DNA of 64,000 nucleotides from positions 214,493,141 to 214,557,140 of the forward strand of contig NC_061514.1 of NCBI RefSeq assembly GCF_022539505.1, in the 5' to 3' direction. This DNA comes from Lolium rigidum. Its lineage: Eukaryota; Streptophyta; Magnoliopsida; Poales; Poaceae. Position 1 is the first letter of the stretch. Each line of letters begins with the position of its first letter. A program made the translations under genes and the position numbers. Positions 1 to 12,176 of the stretch are shown piece after piece. The notes under the pieces were generated by a model, which was not told the origin of the DNA, searched no databases, and saw nothing but the letters and a program-made list of their open reading frames with translations.

Positions 1-1212
1 AGCTTCATTTTGAAGTGACTAAGAAGCATACATGCTTACTTTTTCATATTCATGTTTTTAACTTATTCAAATCTTGGTGGAACCAAGGATTTGACCAAGA
101 TTCAAATGGGTATAAAAATTCAAAAAAACACAAGGTCTTCTTATGTTATATAGTAAGCATTCAATTATTTTGATAAACAAGGTCTACACATATTCAAACC
201 AGGAAATTATGTATCTACCCCCTAACCCTAAACTCTGTCTTATGAAGTCAAGCATGCATGAAGAGAAGTGGTTTTTGGTTTCAAGCATGGAAATTTCAAA
301 AACCCTCCCAAGAGCTTCATTTTGGAGTGACTAAGAAGCATACGTACGTGCTTACTTTTTCATATTCATGTTTTAAACTTGTTCAAATCTTGGTCAAACC
401 TATGATTTGACCAAGATTCAAATGGGTATAAAAAATGAAAACCAAGGTCTTCTTATGTCATATAGCAAGCATTCAATTAAGTTGATAAATAAGGTCTAGA
501 CATATTCAAACCAGAAAAATCATGTATCAAGCTACCCCTAACCCCTAATTAACTCTGTCTTATGAAGTCAAGCATGAAGATAAGTATGTGGTTTTTTGGT
601 TTCAAACATGGAAATTTCAAAAACCCTCTCAAGATCGAGCTTCATTTTGGAGTGACTACGAAGGATACATGCTTACTTTTTCATATTCATGTTTTAAACT
701 TGTTTAAATCATGGTCAAACCTAGGATTTGACAAAGATTCAAATGGGCATAATTTAAAAAAAACAAAAAATGAAAAACCAAGGCACATAGTCTTCTTATG
801 TTATATTGTAAGCATTCAATTAAGTTGATAAACAAGGTCTAGACATATTCAAACCAGAGAAATCATGTATCTACCCCCTAACCTAAACTCTGTCTCATGA
901 AGTCAAGCATGATGATATGTGGTTTTTGGTTTCAAACATGGAAATTTCAAAAACCCTCCCAAGAGCTTCATTTTGAAGTGATTAATTATGAAGCATACAT
1001 GCATGCTTACTTTTTCATATTCATGTTTTAAACTTATTCAAATCTTGGTGAAACCTAGGATTTGACCAAGATTCAAATCCGTATAAAAATTAAAAAACAA
1101 AATAAAAAAACAAGGTCTTCTTATGTTATATAGTAAGCATTCAATTAAGTTGATAAATAAGGTCTAGACATATTCAAACCAGAAAAATCATGTATCTACC
1201 CCTAACCCTAAG
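1..1212. repeat. Satellite array, ~325-bp period (left block)
   Basis: About four head-to-tail units. The recurring landmark gagcttcatttt starts near 1, 312, 637 and 963, giving a period of about 325 bp. Each unit carries the same ordered blocks: tttttcatattcatgtttt, a TTGACCAAGATTCAAATGGG block, an A-rich stretch, gtctagacatattcaaacc and a short telomere-like ccctaaccctaaact. The same family fills 55482-60620. Short ORFs here are chance products of the repeat. I cannot assign it to a named Triticeae satellite by eye. Confidence 0.93.
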
Positions 1213-1230
1213 CATGTATCTCGGTTGTTT

Positions 1231-1350
1231 GCGCTATGATACAATATCTACCTATGTTACACTAATCTCCTCTCTCCTACTTAATTAGCTGCCACATCAG
1301 CAGTTTTGTGGGACCAATGTGTATGATACTAGCTATGATACTAGCACTAT
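1231..1350. mobile_element. Fragment of a MITE (same family as the split copy at 41869/50615)
   Basis: This block (gcgctatgatacaatatct ... gatactagcactat) closely matches the sequence bracketing the retrotransposon at 42055-42069 and 50501-50606. Only the right part of the MITE is present and its terminal ggccagcc is missing, so it is a truncated copy. Confidence 0.75.
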
Positions 1351-2073
1351 CATGTGGGTACCTAAATCTCGAGTCAAAGTTTGACACGAGACCGATGTGG
1401 ACTTTATTAATGGTGGAAGGGAGTAACAATCATAAGCACATTATTATTATTGATTGAACAACATTTTATTTGATGTGCCATAAGAAGTTTAGAAACTCCT
1501 AGCCCCTGGAGGTGGCGTTTTGGCACACACGTGCATATGCACCGATTATTGAAAATAATAAAAAAACAATTATATAAATGTTAAAAAAATCTGACATAAT
1601 TTTTTTGGTATACATTGTGACATCCTATGTTCGTTCATAAGTTTTCGTGGAAAAACAACATTTTGTGTGGTGTGTACAAAAAAGGCAAAAAATGTACGTA
1701 GTCGTGTTACAGCATCAAAATTTGTCTTTTTTACAGGAGCCACATTTTTTAAAAAAAACTTATGTACCAACATAAAATGTCTAGATATACATGTAAAATT
1801 TCAGTTTAGAATTTTTGGACACTTTGAAATGTGGATTCACATAATGGATTCCTCTACCTCGACCCCCTTGGATTCCTGAACAGACTTATGTGTACTACTA
1901 GTAGGGCCTACTATTTATTATTATTATTACCTACTGCAGGCAAAATTTAATCTCATCGAGCGGTAAAATTCCCCGCCAACGCCCAAATATCTCGCGCCGC
2001 AAAGTTTCAGATCCGCGAATATTTTTTTCCCTCAAAAGAAGGACTGCGAAATTCCCTTTTTCTCCTCTATCAC
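1351..2073. other. Intergenic DNA without a recognisable gene
   Basis: AT-rich sequence, with a possible MITE tail near 1410-1425 (ggaagggagtaac) and a block at 1500-1870 whose style (ggaggtggcgttttggcac, then T- and A-rich halves) resembles non-autonomous DNA transposons of grasses, though I cannot delimit ends. The last 100 bp before 2074 is GC-richer and unlike the Athila LTR found on the other side of the adjoining element. Confidence 0.5.
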
Positions 2074-5000
2074 TGTGACGCCCCGGAACCGGTACCATGA
2101 GGATTCCAGCGATCCCGCCAAAATCCGCATGATATCGATTCAGAGACGCCCTCCGACACGACGTGCGCGACAAATCACACACGTGATGCCGGAGGAATTA
2201 ACACGAGCGGTAACATTACAACAGGATTACAATAGAGCCCACAAGATACATATATATTACAACAACGACTCCAAAGAGTCAAGATACAAATAGATACAAT
2301 ACAAAGATCCGAATCATACAGAAGATCAAATACGTCCGAGTATGGACAAGATACAAATTTGGACTAAGAGTCCTGAAGATAACCAGTGGCGTCCATAACC
2401 CTGCCCAGGCCAAGCCGGAAGGGTAACCTTGCTAACGTCGTCATCTCGTACTGTCAAAGTCGGGCCATCGGTTGCCGACAAAAGGGAGGAAGCAAAAGAG
2501 AAAGGGGAAAGGCGAGAGTAAGTACCAAGGAACGAACTCCGGCACGTACTTAGCGAGACTAGAAATGGCTATGCTCGCCGAGCGAGTATAAATATATATC
2601 GCCTGGGGCTATATGGTAGGTTTAGCGGCAGCAAAACTATAACCAATAGAGACACTCTACAACATCCGTCTACTCGGAGAAGATAAGAGAGCGCATAAGG
2701 TAACGGATAAATACTACACAAACATAACCCAGCCAAATACACATATCCCTTCAACAATTGCGAAGAGGCAATGTAAAAGGCACTCAACGGTGGACATAAT
2801 TTTATTAGGTATCGTTGTAGTAATGCTATATTACTACGCAAGTTATTAGCAGATTATTAACAACAAGATAACAAAGGTGTTGTTCTATGATCAAGCTATA
2901 CAATTCCAAGTCGTCCATAACCGCGGACACGGCTTATCGATAAGATGTACACCTGCGCAGGGGTTGCCCAAATGTAACCATACGCATGCTCGAACCCACT
3001 TACTACGGTGGATGTCTCACATCAAGACCGTTCCCAATGCAACAAGAAAGTCTAATGGGGGCCACCCAACTAAGCTACCCGTGACGAAGTCCGGCGCGTA
3101 CTCCGAGACGGACTCGAGGTTTGCGACAACGGCTATGCTAGGCGTGAACAACCACACGCTCGCTAATCGTTCCGCAAGTAAGAATATGAGCACCCGAAGG
3201 CACAGAAATAAACACCCGAAGGCAACGGGAAGTAAATGCGTGGCATACGTGGCATATGGGCAAATAAAACCAAGGTTGTGGCTCCCAATTCAACCGACTC
3301 GAGGAAAGGTAGTGGGTGATGGGGGTCCCATACTGCCCCCACGTACGGGTAGAGCGCTCAATCTCGGAACAGGATAACAAGAACTCGGGTCCTAGGGGAC
3401 ATTAGCAAGTCAAAGTTCCGATGCTTTCGCAAAGGGGCTCACGGATGCCTCTCGCTTACAATTTTAGTTGTTAACAATATAAGTAAAGCATGTGAATATC
3501 TCCAACAATTGATATAGCATGTGATAACCTCCCAACAACCCAACATATCCCGATAATAGATCGAGATAAACAACGAGATCCTAAACACGCCTACGACTCG
3601 CAAGGCTCAAACATCAAGCAACGGCTATGGGTAAGGAATGATACATATAGGATTATTATGGTAAACAAGTGGAATAGGACACGTGACTCGATAAAGAAGC
3701 GCAACATAAGGATAGCAATGCGAGGGAGAGAGTATAATAGGTGAAGAGAGAGGGCTCGCACGTGAAAGGTTGCGCAGATGAACTTGTCGTAGAACTCGTC
3801 GTATCTCACATACACCACTTCGTGATCCTATCCGTGAAGAAGCAAATGCTCTGGAACACACAACGCATGCAAGTCTTACTACTACGGATAGAAGAATCAG
3901 CATGACTCAAGATAGATATGCATGACATGGCATATGATGATGCGATGCAACTTATCCAAATTAAGCGGAGTCGAAACCCGGACAAACAAATTAGAGTTGG
4001 AGTTGCACTTATCTACCGGCAAAATTAAGTGTGTGATTAGCATGGCATAGCATGGCAAGAGTGAGCTACTTCAATATTAAACGGAGCGGGAAAACCACAT
4101 CGGTATCCGAAATATTCCGCATATATGTGAGGCGAACATGCATAACTATCAACGCAGCGATATGATGCGAGATGCAAACAGTATGAATGGATGGCATATT
4201 CATGTTCCTTATATTTTTCTGATTAGTTTTCATATATAAAATATTTTATTTCGAGTTACGGTTTAGGAGATATGATTTTTACAAGATTTGCAAAAGAATA
4301 AAACAAACAGAGAGACGTATGGGCTGTACAGGGCCGGACCTATGCAGCAGATAGCGGCCGGCCGCGCGCTAGGCATCGAAGGAGCTGGCGGGGACACGGG
4401 CCCTGGCCCAGTAGACGCCGGATCTGATAAAATCAGAGAGAAACAAAGAGAGCCCATTTAAACGCAGGTTTAGGAATTGATCCCTGGATGCACAGATAGT
4501 TTACCAAGATGAGCTAACCACTAGGATAGGCTGATGTTCACGTCTGAAACAAAGATGCACCGAAACTGAAGTAGATGCCCGCGCATCTGAAAGAAAAAGA
4601 ACATTAAAAAGGTTGAGATTGGGAATTGAACTCGGATCTGCTGGGAGAGGGGAAACAAGTAGAGAACCACTAGGCTACCAAACTGATGTTGCTGGAGAAG
4701 AGGAGCGCCTGAAATTGAACCAAGCAGGGGCGGGGTCGAGCTTGCAAGGCTACAGCCACGTCGGAGGGAGATCAGGTCGGGAGTCGATCTCCTGATTCTG
4801 CGTGAACAAGGACACGAAAGCTGGCTCGGGAATGCGCCTGAACATGGAGAACCCGTTGGTGGTGGTGCCGAGTCTAGGGGCTCACCGGAGCGCCACCGCC
4901 GACGACATCTGCAAGGAGAAACGGTGGTCAACGCCGGTAGGCTCGCATAGAACGAAATTGAGAGGGGCTTGAGGTCCAGGGTGAAGAGGGAGTTACCAGG

Positions 5001-5934
5001 ATCATGAATCCATGCCCGGAAACGACGGGGAAGCACGGAGGTGGCCGGAATCGGAGAAGAAGCTCGGCGACCGACGCGGAGAAACGGCGACACTACGCTC
5101 GAATTACAGGGTATTAACTCGATTCCTTACACCCGAACGTAGAGGACGACGAGGCGGTTCCAACGGTGGTGGTGGCGAGGCTTGGGGTGGACGGAGTCGT
5201 CGACACGGTCAAGGTTTCTGTGAGGTGGCCATGGCTTCGGTGGTTATTCGTTGGTTGCTCACAGAGAAGAAGAAGAAAGGGAAAAGAAAGGAGGAGATGG
5301 CGGCGCGAGGAGGGAGGAAAAGGAGGGGCGCTAGGGTTTGCAGGAGCAGCAAGATAAAGGAGGGGGAGCAGGTGGGAGTGGCTCGATGCCGTGGTGGTGG
5401 ACAGCGACCGGGTCACGTTCCCTGCGTGCGTGAGTGAGGAGGAAGGAGGACAGCGACGTTTTCTCGGCTCGAAGAGGTATCGGGCCAGGGAGGAGAGAAG
5501 AGAGGATGGGCCGCCGGGGTGGGCTCGCTGGGCTGCGGGGAGAGAGGAAGAAACAGGGCCAGAGAGAGAGGGAGCCCAGGGGGGTTTTGATTTTGAAAAT
5601 TTTCTTTTCTCTCTTATTTTCAAAACTGCTTTGGTATTTGAAAACAAAACCAAACAAAGCCAAACCATTTTAAAGCTGTCAAACATTTGAAATAATTTTA
5701 CTTAGTTATATAGTTTTGATTGTTAGGGTTTTTGTGGAAAAGAAAAGATAGAGGGAGGTTTCAAATAAAAACCATATGAGAGGGAGAAGCACAAATAGTT
5801 TTTATTAAAAATAATTTTTATTTGATAAAATCTTGTGGATGATATGATGCATATGCCATGATGACTTGGAACGACACGGAAAAACAAACAACGGAAAAAA
5901 AAAACTAATATAGGGTTTTTCCGGGTCGTTACAA
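2074..5934 (-). repeat. 3' LTR of the LARD-like element
   Basis: 3861 bp, collinear with 6401-10169 apart from scattered substitutions and small indels. The most diverged stretch is 2750-2850 against 7040-7120. The GC-rich half (about 4590-5600) gives long spurious ORFs on both strands that lack family motifs. Two tRNA-like modules sit at 4473-4528 and 4622-4677. Confidence 0.9.
4473..4677 (-). promoter_or_regulatory. Two tRNA-like A-box/B-box modules inside the LTR (copy 1)
   Basis: Read on the minus strand, 4677-4667 is TAGCCTAGTGG, an A-box match, and 4633-4622 is GAGTTCAATTCC, a B-box-like match, with a 33-nt gap. A second module 149 bp downstream repeats this: TATCCTAGTGG at 4528-4518 and GGGATCAATTCC at 4484-4473, again with a 33-nt gap. 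A true tRNA gene has about 32 nt between the boxes. Short T runs follow the first module near 4605-4615. Whether RNA polymerase III uses these is unknown. Confidence 0.5.
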
Positions 5935-6400
5935 TCGACACCACTAACAAGGAACCTCGCCCCGAGGTTCCACGCCATGGTACGGGGGAGAGAGGTGAAC
6001 TATCGGATCTTCAGGCGACGCGTCGATCTCCTCGACACCACTAACAAGAATTCTTGCTCCAGGCTGATCGGTCGACACCACTAACAAGAAGTCGTTGTTC
6101 CTCTGTTGATGATGAGATTCCGTCGGGATCCTTCGAAGATCGGACCTAATAGGTGAGGGGCAAAGATCGTCCAACCCGCGTCGGAACCTAAGACTCGAAG
6201 AAACTCAGATAAGAGAGAAGACTCAAAACTCGCATAGGTAAGATGAGAAAGAATAGGGCTAAGGAGAAAAATCAGAACTAATCAGATCTATCCAACGAGT
6301 TTTCAAAAATAGTTTTGACACTAGACACAACGTCCGTTGGCAAGGCTATCCTACAGGCTGGACTAGTGGGGTACCGTCAACCTGAGCTCTGATACCAACT
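5935..6400 (-). other. Short interior of the LARD-like element
   Basis: The interior has no gag or pol motif. It contains three copies of a motif around cgacaccactaacaag (near 5937, 6033 and 6074, plus strand). An open frame of about 76 codons at 5944-6174 on the minus strand spans them and is probably a remnant of a polyprotein tail or chance. A purine-rich tract is not obvious next to the 3' LTR. Confidence 0.7.
6386..6397 (-). promoter_or_regulatory. Primer-binding site, tRNA-Met type
   Basis: The minus strand reads TGGTATCAGAGC three bases inside the end of the 5' LTR. This is the standard complement of the 3' end of initiator tRNA-Met used by many plant gypsy elements. Confidence 0.88.
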
Positions 6401-9400
6401 TGTGACGCCCCGGAATCGGTACCATGAGGATTCCGACGATCCGCCGAAATCCGCACGATATCGATTCGGAGACGCCCTCCGACACGACGTGCGCGACGAA
6501 TCACACACGTGATGCCAGAGGAATTAACACGAGCGGTAACATTACAACAGGATTACAATAGAGCCCACAAGATACATATATTACAACAACGACTCCAACG
6601 AGTCAAGATACAAATATACAATACAAAGATCCAAATCATCCAGAAGATCAAATACATCCGAGTACGGAAAAGATACAAATTGGACTAAGAGTCCTGAAGA
6701 TAACCAGTGGCGTCCATAACCACTGCCCGTGCCAAGCGGAAGGGTAACCTTGCTAACATCGTCATCTCGTACTGTCAAAGTCGGGCCATCGGTTGCAGAC
6801 AAAAGGGAGGAAGCAAAGAGAAAGAGGAAAGGCGAGAGTAAGTACCAAGGAACGAACTCCGGCACGTACTTAGCGAGACTAGAAATGGCTATGCTTGCTG
6901 AGCGAGTATATATATATATCGTCTGGGGCTATATGGTAGGTTTAGCGGCAGCAAAACTATAACCAATAGAGACACGCTACAACATCCGTCTACTCAGAGA
7001 AGATACGAGAGCGCATAAGGTAACGAGATAAATACTACACAAACATAACCCGACCAATGCGACCCACTTCGCCAAGAGGTATTGCAAAGGCACACACACT
7101 TTTGAAAGAGTTTTATTAGCAAATTATTAACGACAGGAAAATAAGGTGTAAGTTGTTCTATGATCAAGCTATACAATTCCAAGTCGTCCATAGCCGCGGA
7201 CACGGCTTATCGATAAGATGTACACCTGCGGGGGTTGCCCAAATGTAACCATACGCATGCTCGAACCCACTTACTACAGGTGGAGTCTCACATCAAGACC
7301 GTTCCCAATGCAAGAGAAAGTTTAATGGGAGCCACCCAACTAAGCTACCCGTGACGAAGTTCGGCACGTACTCCGATACGGACCCGGAGGTTTGCGACAA
7401 CGGCTATGCTAAGTGTGAACAACACTGCTTTCGCTAATCGTTCCGCGTTATGAGTACGAGTACGAGAAATAAACACCCGAAGGCAACGGAAGTAAATCGT
7501 GCATCGTGCATATGGGCAAATAAAACCAAGGTTGTGGCTCCCAATAAACGGACTCGAGGAAAGGTAGTGGGTGATGGGGGTCCCACTCCCCCACGTACGG
7601 GTAGAGCGCTCAATCTCGGAACAGATAACAAGAACTCGGGTCCTAGGGGACATTAGCGAGTCAAAGTTCCGATGCTTTCGCAAAGGGGCTCACAGATGTC
7701 TCTGCTTACAATTTTAGTTGTTAACAATAAAGTAAAGTGTGAATATCTCCAACAATTGATATAGCATGTGATAACCTCCCAACAACCCAACATATCCCGA
7801 TAATAGATCGAGATAAACAACAGAGCCTAAACACGCCTACGACTCGCAAGGCTCAAACATCAAGCAACGGCTATGGTTAAGGAATGATATATATAGGATT
7901 ATTATGGTAAACAAGTGGAATAGGACACGTGACTCGATAAAGAAGCGCAACATAAGGATAGCAATGCGAGGGAGAGTGTATAATAGGTGAAGAGAGAGGG
8001 CTCGCCTGTGAAAGGTTGCAGAAGAACTTGTCGTAGAACTCGTCGTATCTCACAACACCACTTCGTGATCCTATCCGTGAAGAAGCAAATGCTGGAACAA
8101 ACAACGCATGCAAGTCTTACTACTACGGATAAAGAACCAGCATGCTCAAGATGATATGCATGACATGGCAAGGATGATGCGGTGCAACTTATCTAAATTA
8201 AGCGGAGTCGAAACCCCGGACAATCAAATTAGAGTTGGAGTTGCACTTTCTACCGGCAAATTTAAGTGTTGGTTAGCATGGCATAGCATGGCAAGAGTGA
8301 GCTACTTCAATATTAAACGGAGCGGGGAAAACCACATCGGTATTCCGAAATATTCCGCATATATGTGAGGCGAACATGCATAACTATCAACGCGCGACAT
8401 GATGCGAGATGCAAACATATGAATGGATGGCATATTCATGTTCCTTATATTTTTCTGATTAGTTTTCATATATAAAATATTTTATTTCGAGTTACGGTTT
8501 AGGAGATATGATTTTTACAAGATTTGCAAAAGAATAAAACAAACAGAGAGACGTATGGGCTGTACAGGGCCGGACCTATGCAGCAGATAGCGGCCGGCCG
8601 CGCGCTAGGCATCGAAGGAGCTGGCGGGGACACGGGCCCTGGCCCAGTAGACGCCGGATCTGATAAAATCAGAGAGAAACAAAAAGAGCCCATTTAAACG
8701 CAGGTTTAGGAATTGATCCCTGGATGCACAGATAGTTTACCAAGATAGCTAACCACTAGGATAGGCTGATGTTCACGTCTGAAACAAAGATGCACCGAAA
8801 CTGAAGTAGATGCCCGCGCATCTGAAAGAAAAAGAACATTAAAAAGGTTGAGATTGGGAATTGAACTCGGATCTGCTGGGAGAGGGAAACAAGTAGAGAA
8901 CCACTAGGCTACCAAACTGATGTTGCTGGAGAAGAGGAGCGCCTGAAATTGAACCAAGCAGGGGCGGGGTCGAGCTTGCAAGGCTACAGCCACGTCGGAG
9001 GGAGATCAGGTCGGGAGTCGATCTCCTGATTCTGCGTGAACAAGGACACGAAAGCTGGCTCGGGAATGCGCCTGAACATGGAGAACCCGTTGGTGGTGGT
9101 GCCGAGTCTAGGGGCTCACCGGAGCGCCACCGCCGACGACATCTGCAAGGAGAAACGGTGGTCAACGCCGGTAGGCTCGCATAGAACGAAATTGAGAGGG
9201 AGCTTGGAGGTCCAGGGTGAAGAGGGAGTTACCAGGATCATGAATCCATGCCCGGAAACGACGGGGAAGCACGGAGGTGGCCGGAATCGGAGAAGAAGCT
9301 CGGCGACCGACGCGGAGAAACGGCGACACTACGCTCGAATTACAGGGTATTAACTCGATTCCTTACACCCGAACGTAGAGGACGACGAGGCGGTTCCAAC

Positions 9401-10169
9401 GGTGGTGGTGGCGAGGCTTGGGGTGGACGGAGTCGTCGACACGGTCAAGGTTTCTGTGAGGTGGCCATGGCTTCGGTGGTTATTCGTTGGTTGCTCACAG
9501 AGAAGAAGAAGAAAGGGGAAAAGAAAGGAGGAGATGGCGGCGCGAGGAGGGAGGAAAAGGAGGGGCGCTAGGGTTTGCAGGAGCAGCAAGATAAAGGAGG
9601 GGGAGCAGGTGGGAGTGGCTCGATGCCGTGGTGGTGGACAGCGACCGGGTCACGTTCCCTGCGTGCGTGAGTGAGGAGGAAGGAGGACAGCGACGTTTTC
9701 TCGGCTCGAAGAGGTATCGGGCCAGGGAGGATAGAAGAGAGGATGGGCCGCCGGGGTGGGCTCGCTGGGCTGCGGGGAGAGAGGGAGAAAAAGGGCCAGA
9801 GAGAGAGGGAGCCCAGGGGAGGGTTTTGATTTTGAAAATTTTCTTTTCTCTCTTATTTTCAAAACTGCTTTGGTATTTGAAAACAAAACCAAACAAAGCC
9901 AAACCATTTTAAAGCTGTCAAACATTTGAAATAATTTTACTTAGTTATATAGTTTTGATTGTTAGGGTTTTTGTGGAAAAGAAAAGATAGAGGGAGGTTT
10001 CAAATAAAAACCATATGAGAGGGAAACCGAAATAGTTTTTATTAAAAATAATTTTTATTTGATAAAATCTTGTGGATGATATGATGCATATGCCATGATG
10101 ACTTGGAACGACACGGAAAAACAAACAACGGAAAAAAAAACTAATATAGGGTTTTTCCGGGTCGTTACA
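6401..10169 (-). repeat. 5' LTR of the LARD-like element
   Basis: 3769 bp with the same ends as the left LTR. It lacks roughly 60-90 bp that the left copy has around 2750-2850. The tRNA-like modules are conserved: boxes at 8709-8720/8753-8763 and 8857-8868/8901-8911, both with 32-nt gaps. The right end at 10169 is followed directly by the interior of an Athila LTR. Confidence 0.9.
8709..8911 (-). promoter_or_regulatory. Two tRNA-like A-box/B-box modules inside the LTR (copy 2)
   Basis: These are the counterparts of the modules at 4473-4677. A-boxes TATCCTAGTGG and TAGCCTAGTGG and B-boxes GGGATCAATTCC and GAGTTCAATTCC (minus strand) are unchanged, while single-base deletions fall in the spacers between the boxes. 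Confidence 0.5.
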
Positions 10170-11108
10170 CATCATCACCGCCGTCTCCACCGCTGCACCT
10201 CGTCACCGCTGTAACAATTTGGGTTTGATCTTGATTGTTTGATAGGGGAAACTCTCCCGGTGCTGATTTCTACTTGTTATTGATGCTATTGAGTGAAACC
10301 GTTGAACCAAGGTTTATGTTCAGATTGTTATTCATCATCATATCACCTCTGATCATGTTCCGTATGATGTCTCGTGAGTAGTTCGTTTAGTTCTTGAGGA
10401 CATGGGTGAAGTCTAAATGTTAGTAGTGAAGTATGGTTGAGTAATATTCAATGTTATGATATTTAAATTGTGGTGTTATTCTTCTAGTGGTGTCGTGTGA
10501 ACGTCGACTACACGAGACTTCACCTTTATGGGCCTAGGGGAATGCATTTTGTACTCGTTTGCCAATTGCGGGGTTGCCGGAGTGACGAAACCCGAGCCCT
10601 CGTTGGTATATCGATGCGGGAGGGATCGCGAGGATCTCGCGAGTTTAAAGTCGTGGTTAGATTTATCTTAATTAGTTTCTTGTAGTTGCGGATGCTTGCA
10701 AGGGGTATAATCACAAGTATGTATTAGTCCTAGGAAGGGCGGTACATTAGCATAGGTTCACCCACACAACACTTATCAAAACAATGAAGATTAATTAGCC
10801 GTATGTAGCGAAAGCACTAGACTAAAATCCCGTGTGTCCTCGAGAACGTTTGGTCATTATAAGTAAACAAACCGGCTTGTCCTTTGTGCTAAAAAGGATT
10901 GGGCCACTCGCTGCAATTGTTACTCTCGCACTTTACTTACTCGTACTTTATTCATCCGTTACATCAAGACCCCCGAATACTTGTACGTGCGCATTTACGG
11001 TGATCCTTCATCGAAAGCGCTTGTCAACACCTTCTCGCTCCTCGTTGGGATCGACATTCTTACTTATCGAAGATACTACGATACACCCCCTATACTTGTG
11101 GGTCATCA
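10170..11108 (+). repeat. 5' LTR remnant of the Athila element
   Basis: Collinear with 19002-19988 of the 3' LTR (catcatcaccgccgtctcc ... cttgtgggtcatca). Near 10600-10660 the 3' LTR has an extra duplicated block (tatcgatgcggggagggatcg repeated at 19440-19530) that is single here. Confidence 0.9.
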
Positions 11109-11119
11109 AGACTATTTTC

Positions 11120-11137
11120 CGGCGCCAGTTGCCGGGA
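11120..11137 (+). promoter_or_regulatory. Primer-binding site, degenerate tRNA-Asp type
   Basis: cggcgccagttgccggga resembles TGGCGCCGTTGCCGGGG, the complement of the 3' end of plant tRNA-Asp used by many Triticeae Athila elements. It has a changed first base and one inserted base. It lies 11 bp after the LTR end. Confidence 0.7.
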
Positions 11138-11224
11138 GTGAAGCGCTATTGGTAAGTGGAATTGGTAAGGGAAATCTCTACCTGTTTGTGCTGATTTTAT
11201 TCCCGCTCGATGCTATAACTCATT

Positions 11225-11897
11225 ATGGAGAGATCTTCTCTTGAGTGTTTATTTGGGAAATCTACTACTACTGCAAAGGTAGTGGATGAGGCGCTGAGTA
11301 AGGAAGAAATACCATACAAAATACCTATGAAAATTATTGAACGTGTAGTGGGTAACCGATTATACGGGGGATGGAACTGTCCACCTCGGAGATCATTTGT
11401 TGTTCTTACATGAATTATGCGGTTTATTCAAGTGTGCAGGTATTGCTATGGATGAAGTGAGGAAGAAATTATTCTCGCAGTATCGCTCATGCGGTAAAGC
11501 GGCGCATTGGTATAAATTCTTGGATAATGGGGATTCTCTTGAATGGAATGATATTGTGCCTCGGTTTTATTCTAAGTTCTATCCTCCAAGTGAGATTCAC
11601 AAAGATCGGAATCGCATATATAATTTTTGGCCTCATGAAGGAGAAAGTATTGCCCAAGCGTTGGGGAGATTGAAGTCTTTAATGCTCAAATGCCCCATTC
11701 ATGAGCTTCACGGTAATATTATTATTGATAATTTCTATGCAAGACTTTCTTTTCAAGACAAGACCTTGCTGGATACTTCTTGTTCTGGATCATTTACACG
11801 CAACAAGGAAGAGTTTAAAAGGGACCTTCTTAATCGGATCCAAGAAAATGCGAAGGATGGGAGAACGACAAGGATAGAGAATCGGTATAAATTATGA
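11225..11897 (+). pseudogene. gag: Athila gag remnant
   Basis: This region encodes capsid-like gag in two frames. The first frame starts at the ATG at 11225 and runs to about 11400. The second picks up from about 11370 with the conserved run HELCGLFKCAGI and later HWYKFLDNGDSLEWNDIVP and FYSKFYPPSEIHKDRNRIYNF, hallmarks of Athila gag. One indel near 11370-11395 splits the frames, and stops follow 11897. Downstream to about 12170 a poorly preserved gag tail continues in other frames. Gag would package the element RNA into virus-like particles; this copy cannot. Confidence 0.85.
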
Positions 11898-12176
11898 TTA
11901 TAAATGCATTGAAGCTTTTATGGATACTCGATAAATTTCGATAATATGAGTGCTACTTATGGTCTTGATTCTCAAGTTGCTTGCAAATCTTTATAAAGCT
12001 TTTGCTTCTCATTATGAATTGACTAAGAAGAACTTTGATAAGTATCATGAACCGTATAAAGATAAAATTGATTCATCTATAAATAAATGTGCTGTAGTTG
12101 AAACTGTTGATCATGTTATTCCTGAAGCTTATATTGAAAAAACTCCTTTCCCTGCTAAAATGAAGGAGTACTCCCT

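Larger units (their letters stand above)
2074..10169 (-). mobile_element. Non-autonomous LTR retrotransposon with giant LTRs and a 466-bp interior (LARD-like)
   Basis: Two near-identical direct repeats, 2074-5934 and 6401-10169, start TGTGACGCCCCGG and end GGGTCGTTACA on the plus strand, giving TG...CA ends. A tRNA-Met primer-binding site, TGGTATCAGAGC, reads on the minus strand at 6386-6397 next to the right-hand repeat, which sets the orientation: 5' LTR at the right, 3' LTR at the left. The interior is only 466 bp with no retroviral domain, so the element must depend on proteins supplied in trans. The termini recall Tekay/Del-type gypsy LTRs, but lineage cannot be fixed without pol. The flanks (ctatcac left, catca right) do not form a target-site duplication. 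Confidence 0.88.

Noticed and set aside
1..1212. Regularly spaced repeats considered as a CRISPR-like array.
   Set aside because: The whole ~325-bp unit repeats, with no alternation of short repeats and unique spacers, and the context is a plant genome.
4521..5690. Several 100-190-codon frames on both strands of the GC-rich part of the LARD-like LTR, repeated at 8840-9925.
   Set aside because: They overlap on opposite strands, are low-complexity (Arg/Ser/Pro/Leu), have no domain motif, and their length is explained by high GC.
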